64,000 bases of DNA from Pseudomonas fluorescens (GCF_902497785.1 NZ_CABVHK010000003.1:310001-374000), one strand, 5' to 3'. Shown: positions 42,551 to 52,329, numbered from the stretch's first letter. Notes: generated by a model from the letters alone, not told the origin. Numbers and translations: made by a program.

Positions 42551-43033
42551 TCAGCTCAGCGCTTTCTCAATCGCCTGGATCACGGAAGGATCATCCGGCG
42601 CCGTACGCGGTGAGAATCGGGCCAGGACGCGACCGTCCTTGCCGAGCAGGAATTTTTCGAAATTCCAGGTAATGTCGCCCGGGAATTCGGCGCCCTCGCC
42701 GGCCAACAGGCGATACAACTGGTGACGTTCATGACCGTTGACTTCCAGCTTGCTGGACAACGGAAAGGTCACGCCATAGTTGAGGCTGCAGAACTCCTGA
42801 ATCTCTTGCTCGCTGCCCGGCTCCTGCCCGGCAAACTGATTGCACGGCAAGCCCAGCACGCTGAACCCTTTACCTTTGTATTGCTGGTAGAGGTTTTCCA
42901 GCGCCGCGTACTGTGGGGTCAAGCCGCATTTGGAGGCGACATTGACCACCAGCACGACCTGCCCTTTGAAGGGCGCCAGAGGTAGCTCCTGACCGTTCAG
43001 GTCTGTCAATTTAAGGTCGTGAAAAGCACTCAT
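42551..43033 (-). CDS. Glutathione peroxidase (thiol peroxidase, Cys type)
   Basis: 160 residues, thioredoxin fold. Catalytic Cys36 in NVASKCGLTPQY, the Gln in GLPCNQFAGQEPGSE and the Trp in TWNFEKFLLGKDG form the peroxidatic triad. The cysteine is not selenocysteine (a normal codon), so like other bacterial GPx proteins it probably works with thioredoxin. It protects against hydroperoxides in the cytosol. It follows slyD on the same strand after a terminator, so it has its own promoter. Confidence 0.93.
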   Translation of the reverse strand: MSAFHDLKLTDLNGQELPLAPFKGQVVLVVNVASKCGLTPQYAALENLYQQYKGKGFSVLGLPCNQFAGQEPGSEQEIQEFCSLNYGVTFPLSSKLEVNGHERHQLYRLLAGEGAEFPGDITWNFEKFLLGKDGRVLARFSPRTAPDDPSVIQAIEKALS

Positions 43034-43103
43034 GACGGACTCCAGATTCCCGTGTTCTTCTCGAAACAGCCTCTTGGCGACATCACCAAGGACTGCCGCG
43101 GAC

Positions 43104-43129
43104 TAAAAAGGCGCCCCTCGGGCGCCTCT
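43104..43129 (-). terminator. Intrinsic terminator of slyD
   Basis: AGGCGCCC (43109-43116) CTC GGGCGCCT (43120-43127); on the minus strand it is followed by TTTTT (plus-strand A5 at 43105-43109). It lies about 30 bp past the slyD stop. Confidence 0.85.
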
Positions 43130-43157
43130 CCAGTTATCGAAAGCTTAGCGCAGAAAA

Positions 43158-43643
43158 TCAGTGGTGATGGCCACCTTCGCCATGGACGTGACCATGAGCG
43201 ATTTCTTCCTCGCTGGCGTCACGAATGTCGATGATCTTGACCTGGAAATTCAGGCGCTGACCAGCCAACGGGTGGTTGCCGTCGACGGTAACGTCGTCGC
43301 CGTCCAGATCGCGAATGGTGACGATCTGCATCTGGCCGTCCGGCGCGGAGGCGTGGAACTGCATGCCCACTTCCAGTTCGTCGACGCCTTCGAACATGCT
43401 GCGGCTCAGGGTGCTGACCAATTCTGCAGCGTATTCGCCGTAGGCATCTTCCGGTTCAACGGCAACGGTCAACTCATCGCCGACTGCTTTGCCGTCCAGT
43501 GCCTTTTCCAGGCCCGGGATGATGTTGCCTGCACCTTGCAGGTAGACCAGCGGCGCGCCGCCGGCGGAACTGTCGATGACCTCACCAGCGTCGTTGGTCA
43601 GGGTATAGTCGATGGAGACAGCCTTATTGGCGGCGATCAGCAT
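43158..43643 (-). CDS. slyD: FKBP-type peptidyl-prolyl isomerase SlyD
   Basis: 161 residues. The FKBP domain is split by the insert-in-flap (IF) chaperone domain: VSIDYTLTNDAGEVIDSSAG and YLQGAGNIIPGLEKALDGKA (FKBP), then PEDAYGEYAAELVSTLSR to NHPLAGQRLNFQVKII (IF and return). The C-terminus is His-rich (GHVHGEGGHHH), so it can bind nickel like E. coli SlyD, though the tail is shorter and lacks cysteines. ATG 43643 chosen by homology; AAGG lies about 12 bases before. Confidence 0.94.
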   Translation of the reverse strand: MLIAANKAVSIDYTLTNDAGEVIDSSAGGAPLVYLQGAGNIIPGLEKALDGKAVGDELTVAVEPEDAYGEYAAELVSTLSRSMFEGVDELEVGMQFHASAPDGQMQIVTIRDLDGDDVTVDGNHPLAGQRLNFQVKIIDIRDASEEEIAHGHVHGEGGHHH

Positions 43644-43950
43644 GGGGCGAGACCTTTTGCAGAAGAATATAGAAAGGCCAAGTTTAGCGAAGCAATCGTC
43701 CGAAAGCGAACACAACCCGGACAGACGGAACGCAGCGCAAGGCTCGACGGTCACAGGTTTTCATCAGGACGAGGACGGCCATTGGGTGGCCGAGCTGTCC
43801 TGCGGCCATACGCAGCACCTTCGGCACCAGCCGCCGTGGCAATCGCGCGCCTGGGTCCTGGACCCGGCGCAACGTACTGAAAAAATAGGCCAGCCCTTTG
43901 ATTGCGGTTGGTGCGCACAGGGCTCGGTTAGCGATAACCTTGGCGACTGA
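43642..43950 (+). CDS. DUF3565 domain-containing protein (start uncertain)
   Basis: The conserved part starts at about 43747 (TGFHQDEDGHWVAELSCGHT) and ends in QPFDCGWCAQG; a CGH and a CxxC suggest a small metal-binding fold. The family is short (about 65-100 residues). No ATG lies near the conserved start: the nearest in frame is 43642, overlapping the slyD start, which adds 35 unconvincing residues; a TTG at 43657 or an unusual start is possible. The coordinates of the 5' end are therefore doubtful, while the 3' end is firm. Function unknown. It lies between slyD and pta. Confidence 0.6.
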   Translation: MGRDLLQKNIERPSLAKQSSESEHNPDRRNAAQGSTVTGFHQDEDGHWVAELSCGHTQHLRHQPPWQSRAWVLDPAQRTEKIGQPFDCGWCAQGSVSDNLGD

Positions 43951-44011
43951 AATTTCGGTAGACGGCCAGTCATAGGCCTTCACCATTGCCATGCACCTCC
44001 AGAGAATCCGC

Positions 44012-46111
44012 ATGCAAACTTTTTTTATCGCGCCCACCGATTTTGGTGTGGGTCTGACCTCGATCAGCCTCGGGCTGGTGCGCACCCTCGAGCGTGCTGG
44101 CCTGAAAGTCGGTTTTTTCAAGCCCATCGCCCAGCCCCATCCGGGTGATACCGGGCCTGAACGCTCCACCGAACTGGTGGCGCGCACCCATGGCTTGAAA
44201 CCGCCGCAACCGCTTGGCCTGGCGCACGTCGAGCGCATGCTGGGCGATGGCCAGCTGGATGAGTTGCTCGAAGAAATCATCACCCTTTACCAACAAGCGG
44301 CGATTGGTAAAGACGTGCTGATCGTCGAAGGCATGGTGCCGACCCGCAGCGCCAGTTACGCCGCGCGGGTCAATCTGCATTTGGCCAAAAGCCTCGACGC
44401 CGACGTGATCCTGGTGTCTGCACCGGAAAACGAAGTGCTCACCGAACTCTCCGGCCGCGTGGAATTGCAGGCGCAATTGTTCGGCGGTCCCAGAGACCCG
44501 AAAGTCCTCGGCGTGATCCTCAACAAGGTCAAGACCGACGAAAGCATGGATGTGTTCGCCTCGCGCCTGAAGGAGCATTCGCCGTTGCTGCGCAGCGGTG
44601 ATTTCCGCTTGCTCGGTTGCATCCCGTTCCAGCCGGAACTGAATGCGCCCCGTACCCGCGACGTGGCCGATCTGATGGGGGCGCAAATCCTCAATGCCGG
44701 CGATTACGAAACCCGGCGCATGACCAAAATCATCATCTGCGCCCGCACCATGCGCAACACCGTGGAGCTGCTCAAGCCCGGTGTGCTGGTGGTGACGCCC
44801 GGCGATCGCGACGACATCATCCTCGCCGTCAGCCTCGCCGCCATGAATGGCGTGCCGCTTGCCGGCCTGTTGCTGACCAGCGACACCCTCCCCGACCCGC
44901 GCATCATGGACCTGTGCCGTGGCGCCTTGCAGGCGGGGTTGCCGGTGTTGTCGGTCAGCACCGGTTCGTACGACACCGCCAACCAGTTGAACGGTCTGAA
45001 CAAGGAAATTCCGATCGACGACCGCGAGCGTGCGGAGATCATCACGGATTTCGTCGCCAGCCATCTCGATGCCAACTGGCTGCACCAGCGCTGCGGTACG
45101 CCACGAGAAATGCGCCTGTCGCCGGCGGTGTTCCGCTATCAATTGATCCAGCGCGCCCAGGCCGCCAACAAGCGCATCGTGCTACCGGAAGGCAGCGAGC
45201 CGCTGACCGTGCAAGCGGCGGCGATCTGTCAGGCGCGCGGCATTGCCCGTTGCGTGTTGCTGGCGAAACCGGAAGATGTCGAAGCCGTCGCTCGTGCGCA
45301 CGATATCGAGCTGCCGCCTGGCCTGGAGATTCTCGATCCGGACCTGATCCGCGAACGCTATGTCGAGCCGATGGTTGCGTTGCGCAAAAGCAAAAGCCTC
45401 AACGCACCGATGGCCGAACAGCAGCTCGAAGATACGGTGGTGATCGGCACCATGATGCTGGCGCTGGATGAAGTCGATGGCCTCGTCTCCGGGGTCATCC
45501 ACTCCACCGCCAACACCATCCGCCCCGCGTTGCAGCTGATTAAAACCGCGCCGGGCTGCACCCTGGTGTCATCGGTGTTCTTCATGTTGTTTCCCGAAGA
45601 GGTGCTGGTCTACGGCGACTGCGTGATGAATCCGCACCCGAGCGCCACTGAACTGGCTGAGATCGCCTTGCAAAGTGCGGACTCGGCAGCGGCCTTCGGC
45701 ATTACCCCGCGCGTGGCGATGATCAGTTACTCCAGCGGTGAATCGGCCAGCGGTGAGGAAGTCGAAAAGGTCCGTGAAGCGACGTTGCTCGCCCATGAAC
45801 AACAAAACTCGCTGTTGATCGACGGCCCGTTGCAGTACGACGCCGCCGCCAACGAAACCGTGGCCCGGCAACTGGCACCGAACAGCCAGGTGGCCGGTCG
45901 CGCCACGGTGTTCGTGTTCCCCGACCTCAACACTGGCAACACCACGCACAAAGCCGTGCAGCGCAGTGCCGATTGCGTCAGCCTTGGGCCGATGCTGCAA
46001 GGCCTGCGCAAACCGGTGAACGACCTGCCGCGCGGCGCGCAAGTCGATGACATCGTCTACACCATCGCGTTGACCGCGATTCAAGCTGCCAACCGACCTT
46101 TGGATGTTTAA
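44012..46111 (+). CDS. pta: Phosphate acetyltransferase
   Basis: 699 residues, the long form. The N-terminal BioD/CobQ-like domain (MQTFFIAPTDFGVGLTSISL, a degenerate P-loop) and the DRTGG-type regulatory domain precede the catalytic PTA_PTB domain (KRIVLPEGSEPLTVQAAAI, then VSGVIHSTANTIRPALQLIK, SYSSGESASGEEVEKVREAT). It makes acetyl phosphate from acetyl-CoA. The partner acetate kinase gene, next to pta in P. aeruginosa, is not in the neighbourhood here. The acyltransferase gene begins directly at its stop codon. Confidence 0.97.
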   Translation: MQTFFIAPTDFGVGLTSISLGLVRTLERAGLKVGFFKPIAQPHPGDTGPERSTELVARTHGLKPPQPLGLAHVERMLGDGQLDELLEEIITLYQQAAIGKDVLIVEGMVPTRSASYAARVNLHLAKSLDADVILVSAPENEVLTELSGRVELQAQLFGGPRDPKVLGVILNKVKTDESMDVFASRLKEHSPLLRSGDFRLLGCIPFQPELNAPRTRDVADLMGAQILNAGDYETRRMTKIIICARTMRNTVELLKPGVLVVTPGDRDDIILAVSLAAMNGVPLAGLLLTSDTLPDPRIMDLCRGALQAGLPVLSVSTGSYDTANQLNGLNKEIPIDDRERAEIITDFVASHLDANWLHQRCGTPREMRLSPAVFRYQLIQRAQAANKRIVLPEGSEPLTVQAAAICQARGIARCVLLAKPEDVEAVARAHDIELPPGLEILDPDLIRERYVEPMVALRKSKSLNAPMAEQQLEDTVVIGTMMLALDEVDGLVSGVIHSTANTIRPALQLIKTAPGCTLVSSVFFMLFPEEVLVYGDCVMNPHPSATELAEIALQSADSAAAFGITPRVAMISYSSGESASGEEVEKVREATLLAHEQQNSLLIDGPLQYDAAANETVARQLAPNSQVAGRATVFVFPDLNTGNTTHKAVQRSADCVSLGPMLQGLRKPVNDLPRGAQVDDIVYTIALTAIQAANRPLDV

Positions 46112-47014
46112 ATGCTGGATTTCCTGCCTGCCGCCCTCCGCGGCGTAATTGCATCGTTGTTGCTGGCACTGAACACGATTCTGCTCTGCTCGTTTCTGTT
46201 CTGCGTGGCGATTTTCAAGGTATTGCCGTTCGCCCTCGCCCAGCGCTTCACACGCTGGCTGATGAGCCACACCCATGAGGCCTGGATCAGCAACAACAAG
46301 GCCTGGATGGACCTGGTCCGGCGCACCCGCTGGCACCTCAGCGGCCTCGAAGGGCTGGACTATCAACACTCGTACCTGATTACCAGCAACCACCAGAGCT
46401 GGGTCGACATCATGGTGTTGCAGTACGTGCTCAATCGGCGCATCCAGCCGCTGAAATTCTTTCTCAAGCAAGAGCTGATCTGGGTCCCGGTGATTGGTCT
46501 GGCGTGGTGGACGCTGGGCTTTCCGTTCATGAAGCGCTATTCCAAGGCCTACCTGGAAAAGCACCCGGAGAAGAAAGGCAAAGACCTGGAAACCACCCGC
46601 AAGACGTGCGCGAAGTTTCGCAATACCTCGGTCGGGATTTTCAATTTCGTCGAAGGCACACGCTTTACCGAAGGCAAACATGCGCAGCAGAAATCACCGT
46701 TCAAATACCTGCTCAAACCCAAGGCCGGCGGGATCGCGTTTGTGCTGGATGCGATGGGCGAGCAGCTTGAATCGATCGTCAACGTGACGATTCACTATCC
46801 GGGCGGGCGCCCGGGGTATTGGGATCTGTTGTGCGGGAACGTTGCGGACGTGGTGGTGCATTTTCAGGAATTGAAGATTCCGCCGCAGTTTATCGGCAAG
46901 AATTACGACCAGGATGGCGAGTATCGCTTGCAGTTTCAGGGCTGGATCAATCAGTTGTGGGAAGACAAGGATGCGCTGCTGGAGCAGATGCATCGGGAGT
47001 ATCCAGGGAACTAA
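46112..47014 (+). CDS. YihG-like acyltransferase (PlsC family)
   Basis: 300 residues. N-terminal membrane helix (GVIASLLLALNTILLCSFLF), then the PlsC acyltransferase domain: HX4D motif in SNHQSWVDIM, GFPFMKRYS, and FVEGTRFTEGKHAQQ. It most resembles the YihG group of lysophospholipid acyltransferases. The ATG follows the pta stop with no gap, so they are cotranscribed. It works at the inner membrane on lysophosphatidate or related lipids; acyl specificity unknown. Confidence 0.9.
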   Translation: MLDFLPAALRGVIASLLLALNTILLCSFLFCVAIFKVLPFALAQRFTRWLMSHTHEAWISNNKAWMDLVRRTRWHLSGLEGLDYQHSYLITSNHQSWVDIMVLQYVLNRRIQPLKFFLKQELIWVPVIGLAWWTLGFPFMKRYSKAYLEKHPEKKGKDLETTRKTCAKFRNTSVGIFNFVEGTRFTEGKHAQQKSPFKYLLKPKAGGIAFVLDAMGEQLESIVNVTIHYPGGRPGYWDLLCGNVADVVVHFQELKIPPQFIGKNYDQDGEYRLQFQGWINQLWEDKDALLEQMHREYPGN

Positions 47015-47018
47015 AATC

Positions 47019-47090
47019 AAAAGATCGCAGCCTTCGGCAGCTCCTACAGGTGTACGCGTCCGTGTAGGAGCTGCCGAAGGCTGCGATCTT
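47019..47090. repeat. REP doublet (AAGATCGCAGCCTTCGGCAG type)
   Basis: AAAAGATCGCAGCCTTCGGC from 47019 faces its complement ending at 47090, arms about 26 bp around a 15-20 bp centre. It lies between the convergent acyltransferase and cysNC ends, just before a bidirectional terminator. Confidence 0.87.
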
Positions 47091-47107
47091 GACGATCCAG
47101 CGGCCAC

Positions 47108-47147
47108 AAAAAAACCCGCCGATGATCACTCATCGGCGGGTTTTTTA
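47108..47147. terminator. Bidirectional terminator between acyltransferase and cysNC
   Basis: CCCGCCGATGA (47115-47125) TCAC TCATCGGCGGG (47130-47140) flanked by A7 on the left and T6 on the right: a strong hairpin with a T run in both directions, placed between two convergent genes. Confidence 0.95.
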
Positions 47148-47161
47148 TTAACGGCTAGCGC

Positions 47162-49060
47162 TTAGATCGCGCCACGCTTGCGCAGCAGGTCCAGCACTTG
47201 CTTGACGCTTTCTTCCAGCGACAGCGACTGGGTGTCGACCACGAGGTCGGCGTCCAGCGGCACGTCGTACGGGAAGGAATCGCCCGGGATGTTGTCCCCG
47301 GCCGCCGCGTACAGACCTTGCGGATCACGTTCGGCGCAGACCGTCGGCGAGGCCTGGACGTAGACCGTCAGCAGACGCTCCTTGCCGATCAGCTCCCTGG
47401 CCTGCTCACGCCCTTCAGCACTCGGGGCAACAAACGCAGCCAAGGTCACCAGGCCGGCTTCGTTGAACTGACGCGCCACGTGCGCGGCACGACGCCAGTT
47501 CTCGGTACGCCCGGCGCGATCCTGCGGCAAACCTTTGTTCAGGTCGTGACGCAGGTTCTGGCCATCGAGCACAAACACTGCACGGCCCATGTCGAACAGC
47601 TTGCGCTCTACCGCGTAAGCCAGCGTGCTTTTACCCGCGCCCGACAAACCGCTGAACAACACGGTGGCCGGCTGCTGACCGAAACGCTGAGCGCGTTCTT
47701 CGGTAGCCACGTGGGCCAGTTTGCCGTGGTGTGTGCTGCTGCCATGCGCCAGCGGCTGAGCGATGATCATGCCGGCCGCGACGGTGCCATTGGTCAAACG
47801 ATCGATGACGATGAACGAACCGGTGGTGCGGTTGCTCGCGTAACCGTCCAGTGCGATGGCGGCGTCGAGGCTGACCTTGACCCGGCCGATCTCGTTCAAC
47901 TGCAAAGCACTGGCCGGACCTTCTTCCAGGGTGTTCACGTCAACGCGGTTGACGATGCTGGTAATCGAACCCGGCACATAAGACGTGGCGCGCTTGATGT
48001 CGTATTTCTTGCCCGGCAGCATCGGCTCTTCGGCCATCCACACCAGCATGGCGTCGAAGGCGTCGGTGACTTGCGGCAGGTTGTCGGCGTGCACCAGCAG
48101 GTCGCCACGAGAGATGTCGATCTCGTCTTCCATGGTCAGCGTCACCGCTTGACCCGGGCCGGCATGCTCCAGCTCACCTTCGAAGGTGACGATGGATTTC
48201 ACGCGGCTGCTCTTGCCCGACGGCAGCACCACGACTTCGTCGCCCTTGTGCACGACGCCGCTGGCAAGGGTGCCGGCGAAACCACGGAAGTTCAGGTTCG
48301 GACGGTTGACGTACTGCACCGGGAAACGCAGATCGGTGTAGTTGCGATCACTGGCGATTTCGACGGTTTCGAGAATTTCCATCAGCGACTGGCCGGTGTA
48401 CCACGGCGAGCGCTCCGACTTGTTCACCACGTTGTCGCCCTTGAGGGCAGACATCGGCACAAAGGCCATGGTGGTCGGCTTGAACGCGATGCCTTCGGCG
48501 AACTTCAGGTAATCGGCCTTGATCGACTCGAACACGCTTTCGTCGAAGCCGTTGAGGTCCATCTTGTTGATGGCGACCACGATGTGCTTGATACCGAGCA
48601 ACGAGGCGATGAAGCTGTGGCGACGGGTCTGGGTCTGCACGCCGTAACGGGCGTCGACCAGGATGATCGCCAGGTCACAGGTGGACGCACCGGTGGCCAT
48701 GTTGCGGGTGTACTGCTCATGGCCGGGGGTGTCGGCGATGATGAATTTGCGCTTGGCGGTGGAGAAATAGCGGTACGCGACATCAATGGTGATGCCCTGT
48801 TCGCGCTCGGCCTGCAGGCCGTCGACCAGCAAAGCCAGATCGATGTCTTCGCCGGTGGTGCCGACTTTTTTCGAGTCGCGGGTGATGGCTTCCAAGTGAT
48901 CTTCGTAGATCATCTTGGAGTCGTGCAGCAGGCGCCCGATCAGGGTGCTCTTGCCGTCGTCGACGTTGCCACAGGTCAGGAAGCGCAGCATTTCCTTGCG
49001 TTCGTGCTGGCCCAGGTAGGCGAGGATGTCCTCGCTGATCAAATCAGATACGTGCGACAT
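47162..49060 (-). CDS. cysNC: Sulfate adenylyltransferase subunit 1 / adenylylsulfate kinase fusion
   Basis: 632 residues. The N-terminal two thirds are CysN, an EF-Tu-like GTPase ([32 protein letters not shown]) that drives ATP sulfurylase; the C-terminal 180 or so residues are the APS kinase CysC ([14 protein letters not shown]alker [14 protein letters not shown]). Together they turn sulfate to APS and PAPS. The fusion is usual in pseudomonads. It follows cysD after 9 bp, so CysD and CysNC form the complex from one operon. Confidence 0.97.
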   Translation of the reverse strand: MSHVSDLISEDILAYLGQHERKEMLRFLTCGNVDDGKSTLIGRLLHDSKMIYEDHLEAITRDSKKVGTTGEDIDLALLVDGLQAEREQGITIDVAYRYFSTAKRKFIIADTPGHEQYTRNMATGASTCDLAIILVDARYGVQTQTRRHSFIASLLGIKHIVVAINKMDLNGFDESVFESIKADYLKFAEGIAFKPTTMAFVPMSALKGDNVVNKSERSPWYTGQSLMEILETVEIASDRNYTDLRFPVQYVNRPNLNFRGFAGTLASGVVHKGDEVVVLPSGKSSRVKSIVTFEGELEHAGPGQAVTLTMEDEIDISRGDLLVHADNLPQVTDAFDAMLVWMAEEPMLPGKKYDIKRATSYVPGSITSIVNRVDVNTLEEGPASALQLNEIGRVKVSLDAAIALDGYASNRTTGSFIVIDRLTNGTVAAGMIIAQPLAHGSSTHHGKLAHVATEERAQRFGQQPATVLFSGLSGAGKSTLAYAVERKLFDMGRAVFVLDGQNLRHDLNKGLPQDRAGRTENWRRAAHVARQFNEAGLVTLAAFVAPSAEGREQARELIGKERLLTVYVQASPTVCAERDPQGLYAAAGDNIPGDSFPYDVPLDADLVVDTQSLSLEESVKQVLDLLRKRGAI

Positions 49061-49069
49061 GACAACCCC

Positions 49070-49987
49070 TTAGAAATAACCCTGACGTTTCTTTTCTTCC
49101 ATCGAGCCTGCGCCATCGTGGTCGATGACCCGGCCCTGGCGTTCGGAAGTTCGCGTCAGGAGCATTTCCTGAATGATGTCGGTCAGGCTGGTGGCCTCGG
49201 ACTCGACCGCACCGGTCAACGGGTAGTCACCCAGTGTGCGGAAACGGACTTTTTTCTTGACGATGCGCGCCTTGTCTTCGTCGCTCAGGTGATTGAGCAG
49301 GCGCTCGTCGTCGATCATGATCCAGGTGCCATTCATCTCGATGACGTCGCGCTCGGCGGCGAAATACAGCGGCACAATCGGGATGCCTTCGAGGTAGATG
49401 TACTGCCAGATGTCCAGTTCGGTCCAGTTCGACAACGGGAAAACGCGGATCGATTCGCCCTTGTTGACGTTGCCGTTGTAGACGTTCCACAACTCCGGGC
49501 GCTGGTTTTTCGGGTCCCAGCGGTGCTTGGTGTCGCGGAAGGAATACACGCGCTCTTTGGCACGGGACTTCTCTTCGTCGCGACGGGCGCCACCGAAAGC
49601 GGCGTCGAAACCGTATTTGTCGAGGGCCTGCTTGAGGCCTTCGGTTTTCATGATGTCAGTGTGTTTCGCACTGCCGTGGGTCAGCGGGTTGATGCCCTGC
49701 GCGACGCCATCGGGGTTCACGTGCACGATCAGGTCGAGGCCGAGTTCTTCAACCATGCGGTCGCGGAACGCGTACATTTCCTTGAACTTCCACCGGGTGT
49801 CGACGTGCATCACCGGGAACGGCAACTTGCCCGGGAAGAATGCCTTGCGCGCAAGGTGCAGCATCACGGCGGAGTCTTTACCGACGGAGTACAGCATCAC
49901 CGGGTTATCGAACTCGGCGGCGACCTCGCGGATGATGTGGATGCTTTCGGCCTCCAGCTGTTTCAGATGCGTCAGTTTGTCGACCAT
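49070..49987 (-). CDS. cysD: Sulfate adenylyltransferase subunit 2
   Basis: 305 residues, PP-loop ATP pyrophosphatase family: [20 protein letters not shown] with the SxGKDS loop, [20 protein letters not shown], and [20 protein letters not shown]. It is the adenylylating half of ATP sulfurylase, acting with the GTPase CysN. First gene of cysD-cysNC. Imported sulfate (for example through CysZ encoded about 10 kb away) is its substrate. Confidence 0.97.
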   Translation of the reverse strand: MVDKLTHLKQLEAESIHIIREVAAEFDNPVMLYSVGKDSAVMLHLARKAFFPGKLPFPVMHVDTRWKFKEMYAFRDRMVEELGLDLIVHVNPDGVAQGINPLTHGSAKHTDIMKTEGLKQALDKYGFDAAFGGARRDEEKSRAKERVYSFRDTKHRWDPKNQRPELWNVYNGNVNKGESIRVFPLSNWTELDIWQYIYLEGIPIVPLYFAAERDVIEMNGTWIMIDDERLLNHLSDEDKARIVKKKVRFRTLGDYPLTGAVESEATSLTDIIQEMLLTRTSERQGRVIDHDGAGSMEEKKRQGYF

Positions 49988-50132
49988 GGCTACTCACGAA
50001 AACGATCTTATGGACGGCCAGCGGGCCGTGTTCGAGCGAGGAATGCTAGCACAGCGACCTCTTCTAATCAGGACGCCGGCTAGATCGAAAGGGTATATGA
50101 ATATACCTGCCTGTTCGGGCGCCGCAGCCCCT

Positions 50133-50232
50133 TGTGGGAGCGGGCTTGCCCGCGATGGACGTCAACGATGACGCGGGGAAACTGGCACCCCGTGGCGGTC
50201 TCGGGATTTTCGCGAGCGAGCTCGCTCCTACA
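50133..50232. repeat. REP doublet
   Basis: TGTGGGAGCGGGCTTGCCCG from 50133 opposes TTCGCGAGCGAGCTCGCTCC ending near 50229. The 260-bp gap between cysD and the Nif3-family gene holds this and, to its left, the cysD promoter region, in which I see no clear regulator site. Confidence 0.85.
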
Positions 50233-50247
50233 GTGATCAGGGTGTTT

Positions 50248-51006
50248 TCAGATCGGATTCGGGCAATCGATGAAGATGTGCTCCAGCGCAAATCGCCGCG
50301 CCAGGTAATCGCCCAGCGCTTGCACGCCGTAACGCTCGGTGGCGTGGTGGCCGGCGGCGATGAAGCTGATGTCGTTTTCCCGGGCGCTGTGGAAGGTTTG
50401 CTCGGAGGCTTCACCGCTGAGGTACAAATCCACCCCGGCCAATACCGCCTGATCGATGTAACCCTGGCCGCCGCCGGTGCACCAGCCGACGCGGCGAATC
50501 ATCTCGCTGCCTTCGATCAGCAGCGGTTCACGCCCCATGACCTCCTGCACACGGCGAGCGAAATCACGCGGCGTCACCGGTTCGTTCAACGAGCCGACCA
50601 GGCCGACCACTTTCAGGTTGTCCGGATCCAGCGGGCCTTCGACGGTGATGTCCAGCTGACGCGCCAGTTGCACGTTGTTGCCGACGTCCGGGTGCAGGTC
50701 CAGCGGCAAGTGATACGACAGCAAACTGATGTCGTGCTTGAGCAGGGTTTTCAGCCGACGCTGCTTCATGCCGGTAATGCACGGGTTCTCGCCCTTCCAG
50801 AAATACCCGTGATGCACCAGCACCAGATCGGCCTGAGCTTCGACGGCAGCGTCGAGCAATGCCTGGCTGGCGGTGACGCCACTGACGATGCGCATCACCT
50901 GCGGCCGGCCTTCGACCTGCAAGCCGTTAGGGCAATAATCGGCAATCTTGGCACTGTTCAGGTAACGGTCGGCTTCTTCGACCAGGGTGCTCAGGGCGAC
51001 GGCCAT
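50248..51006 (-). CDS. Nif3-like dinuclear metal centre protein
   Basis: 252 residues, the NIF3/YbgI family: YCPNGLQVEGRPQVMRIVSG, then the metal-binding ADLVLVHHGYFWKGENP, and EASEQTFHSARENDISFIAAGHHATER. These histidines and acids bind two metal ions in a toroidal hexamer. The enzymatic role is unresolved (GTP cyclohydrolase type 1b-like name is a misnomer). It is divergent from algW with 102 bp between, the same order as in P. aeruginosa. Confidence 0.92.
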   Translation of the reverse strand: MAVALSTLVEEADRYLNSAKIADYCPNGLQVEGRPQVMRIVSGVTASQALLDAAVEAQADLVLVHHGYFWKGENPCITGMKQRRLKTLLKHDISLLSYHLPLDLHPDVGNNVQLARQLDITVEGPLDPDNLKVVGLVGSLNEPVTPRDFARRVQEVMGREPLLIEGSEMIRRVGWCTGGGQGYIDQAVLAGVDLYLSGEASEQTFHSARENDISFIAAGHHATERYGVQALGDYLARRFALEHIFIDCPNPI

Positions 51007-51108
51007 AAAAGACTCCTAAATATCCCGTTCAGAGGCGCGCGCGGCCTCGTATAATGCGCGACATTATGGGCGGTCTCATACCGCCTGCAACCTCTCAGGA
51101 CGTGCTTA

Positions 51109-52272
51109 ATGCTCAAGGCGCTGCGTTTTTCCGGCTGGCCGTTGTTGGCCGGCGTGCTTATCGCTCTGTTGATCATCCAGCGTTACCCGCAGTGGGTCGG
51201 GCTTCCGAGCCTCGACGTCAACCTGCAGCAAGCCCCGCAAACCACCTCCATGCAACAGGGTCCGGTGTCCTATGCCGACGCGGTGACCACGGCCGCGCCG
51301 TCGGTGGTCAACCTTTACACCACCAAGGTCATCAACAAGCCGAACCACCCGCTGTTCGAAGACCCGCAGTTTCGCCGCTTCTTCGGCGACAACTCGCCCA
51401 AGCAGAAACGCATGGAATCGAGCCTTGGCTCCGGCGTGATCATGAGCCCCGAAGGTTACCTGCTGACCAACAACCACGTGACCAGCGGCGCAGACCAAAT
51501 CGTTGTGGCGTTGAAAGACGGTCGTGAAACCCTGGCCCGGGTGATCGGCAGCGATCCAGAAACCGACCTTGCGGTCCTGAAGATCGACCTGAAAAACCTG
51601 CCGTCGATCACCGTCGGCCGCTCCGACAACATCCGCATCGGCGACGTCGCGCTGGCCATCGGCAACCCGTTCGGCGTCGGCCAGACGGTGACCATGGGCA
51701 TCATCAGCGCCACCGGCCGTAACCAGCTGGGCCTGAACAACTACGAAGATTTCATCCAGACCGACGCCGCGATCAACCCCGGCAATTCCGGTGGTGCGCT
51801 GGTGGATGCCAATGGCAATCTGACCGGCATTAACACCGCGATCTTCTCCAAGTCCGGCGGCTCGCAAGGCATCGGTTTTGCGATCCCGGTGAAACTGGCG
51901 ATGGAGGTGATGAAGTCGATCATCGAACACGGCCAGGTGATTCGCGGCTGGCTGGGGATCGAAGTACAGCCATTGAGTCAGGAACTGGCAGAGTCATTCG
52001 GGCTGTCGGGACGTCCGGGCATTGTGGTCGCGGGGATATTCCGTGACGGACCGGCGCAAAAGGCGGGCCTGCAATTGGGCGACGTAATTCTGGCCATCGA
52101 CGGCGAACCCGCAGGTGATGGTCGTCGCTCGATGAACCAGGTTGCGCGGATCAAGCCTACCGATAAAGTCACGATTCAAGTGATGCGCAACGGCAAGGAA
52201 CTCAAACTCACCGCGGAGATCGGCCTGCGCCCACCGCCCGCGCCGGTGAAGGAAAAAACCGATAACCCGTAG
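51109..52272 (+). CDS. algW: Periplasmic serine protease AlgW (DegS-type)
   Basis: 387 residues. One N-terminal membrane anchor (GWPLLAGVLIALLIIQRYP), a trypsin-like domain with His123 (TNNHVTSG), Asp153 (DPETDLAVL) and Ser227 (NPGNSGGAL), and a single PDZ domain (GWLGIEVQPLSQELAESFGL onwards). AlgW senses misfolded outer-membrane proteins and cleaves MucA to release the sigma factor AlgU, controlling alginate and envelope stress genes. Ser227 has the same number as in P. aeruginosa AlgW. The C-terminal tail is Pro/Lys-rich. Confidence 0.96.
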   Translation: MLKALRFSGWPLLAGVLIALLIIQRYPQWVGLPSLDVNLQQAPQTTSMQQGPVSYADAVTTAAPSVVNLYTTKVINKPNHPLFEDPQFRRFFGDNSPKQKRMESSLGSGVIMSPEGYLLTNNHVTSGADQIVVALKDGRETLARVIGSDPETDLAVLKIDLKNLPSITVGRSDNIRIGDVALAIGNPFGVGQTVTMGIISATGRNQLGLNNYEDFIQTDAAINPGNSGGALVDANGNLTGINTAIFSKSGGSQGIGFAIPVKLAMEVMKSIIEHGQVIRGWLGIEVQPLSQELAESFGLSGRPGIVVAGIFRDGPAQKAGLQLGDVILAIDGEPAGDGRRSMNQVARIKPTDKVTIQVMRNGKELKLTAEIGLRPPPAPVKEKTDNP

Positions 52273-52297
52273 GAGTTGCCGAAGGCTGCGATCTTTT
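52269..52297. repeat. Single REP half-unit
   Basis: GTAGGAGTTGCCGAAGGCTG followed by CGATCTTTT is one half of the GTAGGAGCTGCCG...GCGATC type element, without its opposing copy. It overlaps the algW stop codon. A lone half beside the siderophore receptor gene could be the scar of a rearrangement or an insertion. Confidence 0.7.
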
Positions 52298-52329
52298 CGC
52301 ACTGCGCTGCGCCATCGTTAACAGCAGAC

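Noticed and set aside
47198..50083. A plus-strand open frame of over 900 codons antisense to cysNC and cysD
   Set aside because: It runs through two genes with unmistakable conserved motifs on the minus strand. High-GC codon usage commonly leaves the opposite strand open; its product is low-complexity (His/Asp/Val/Gly-rich) without a domain.
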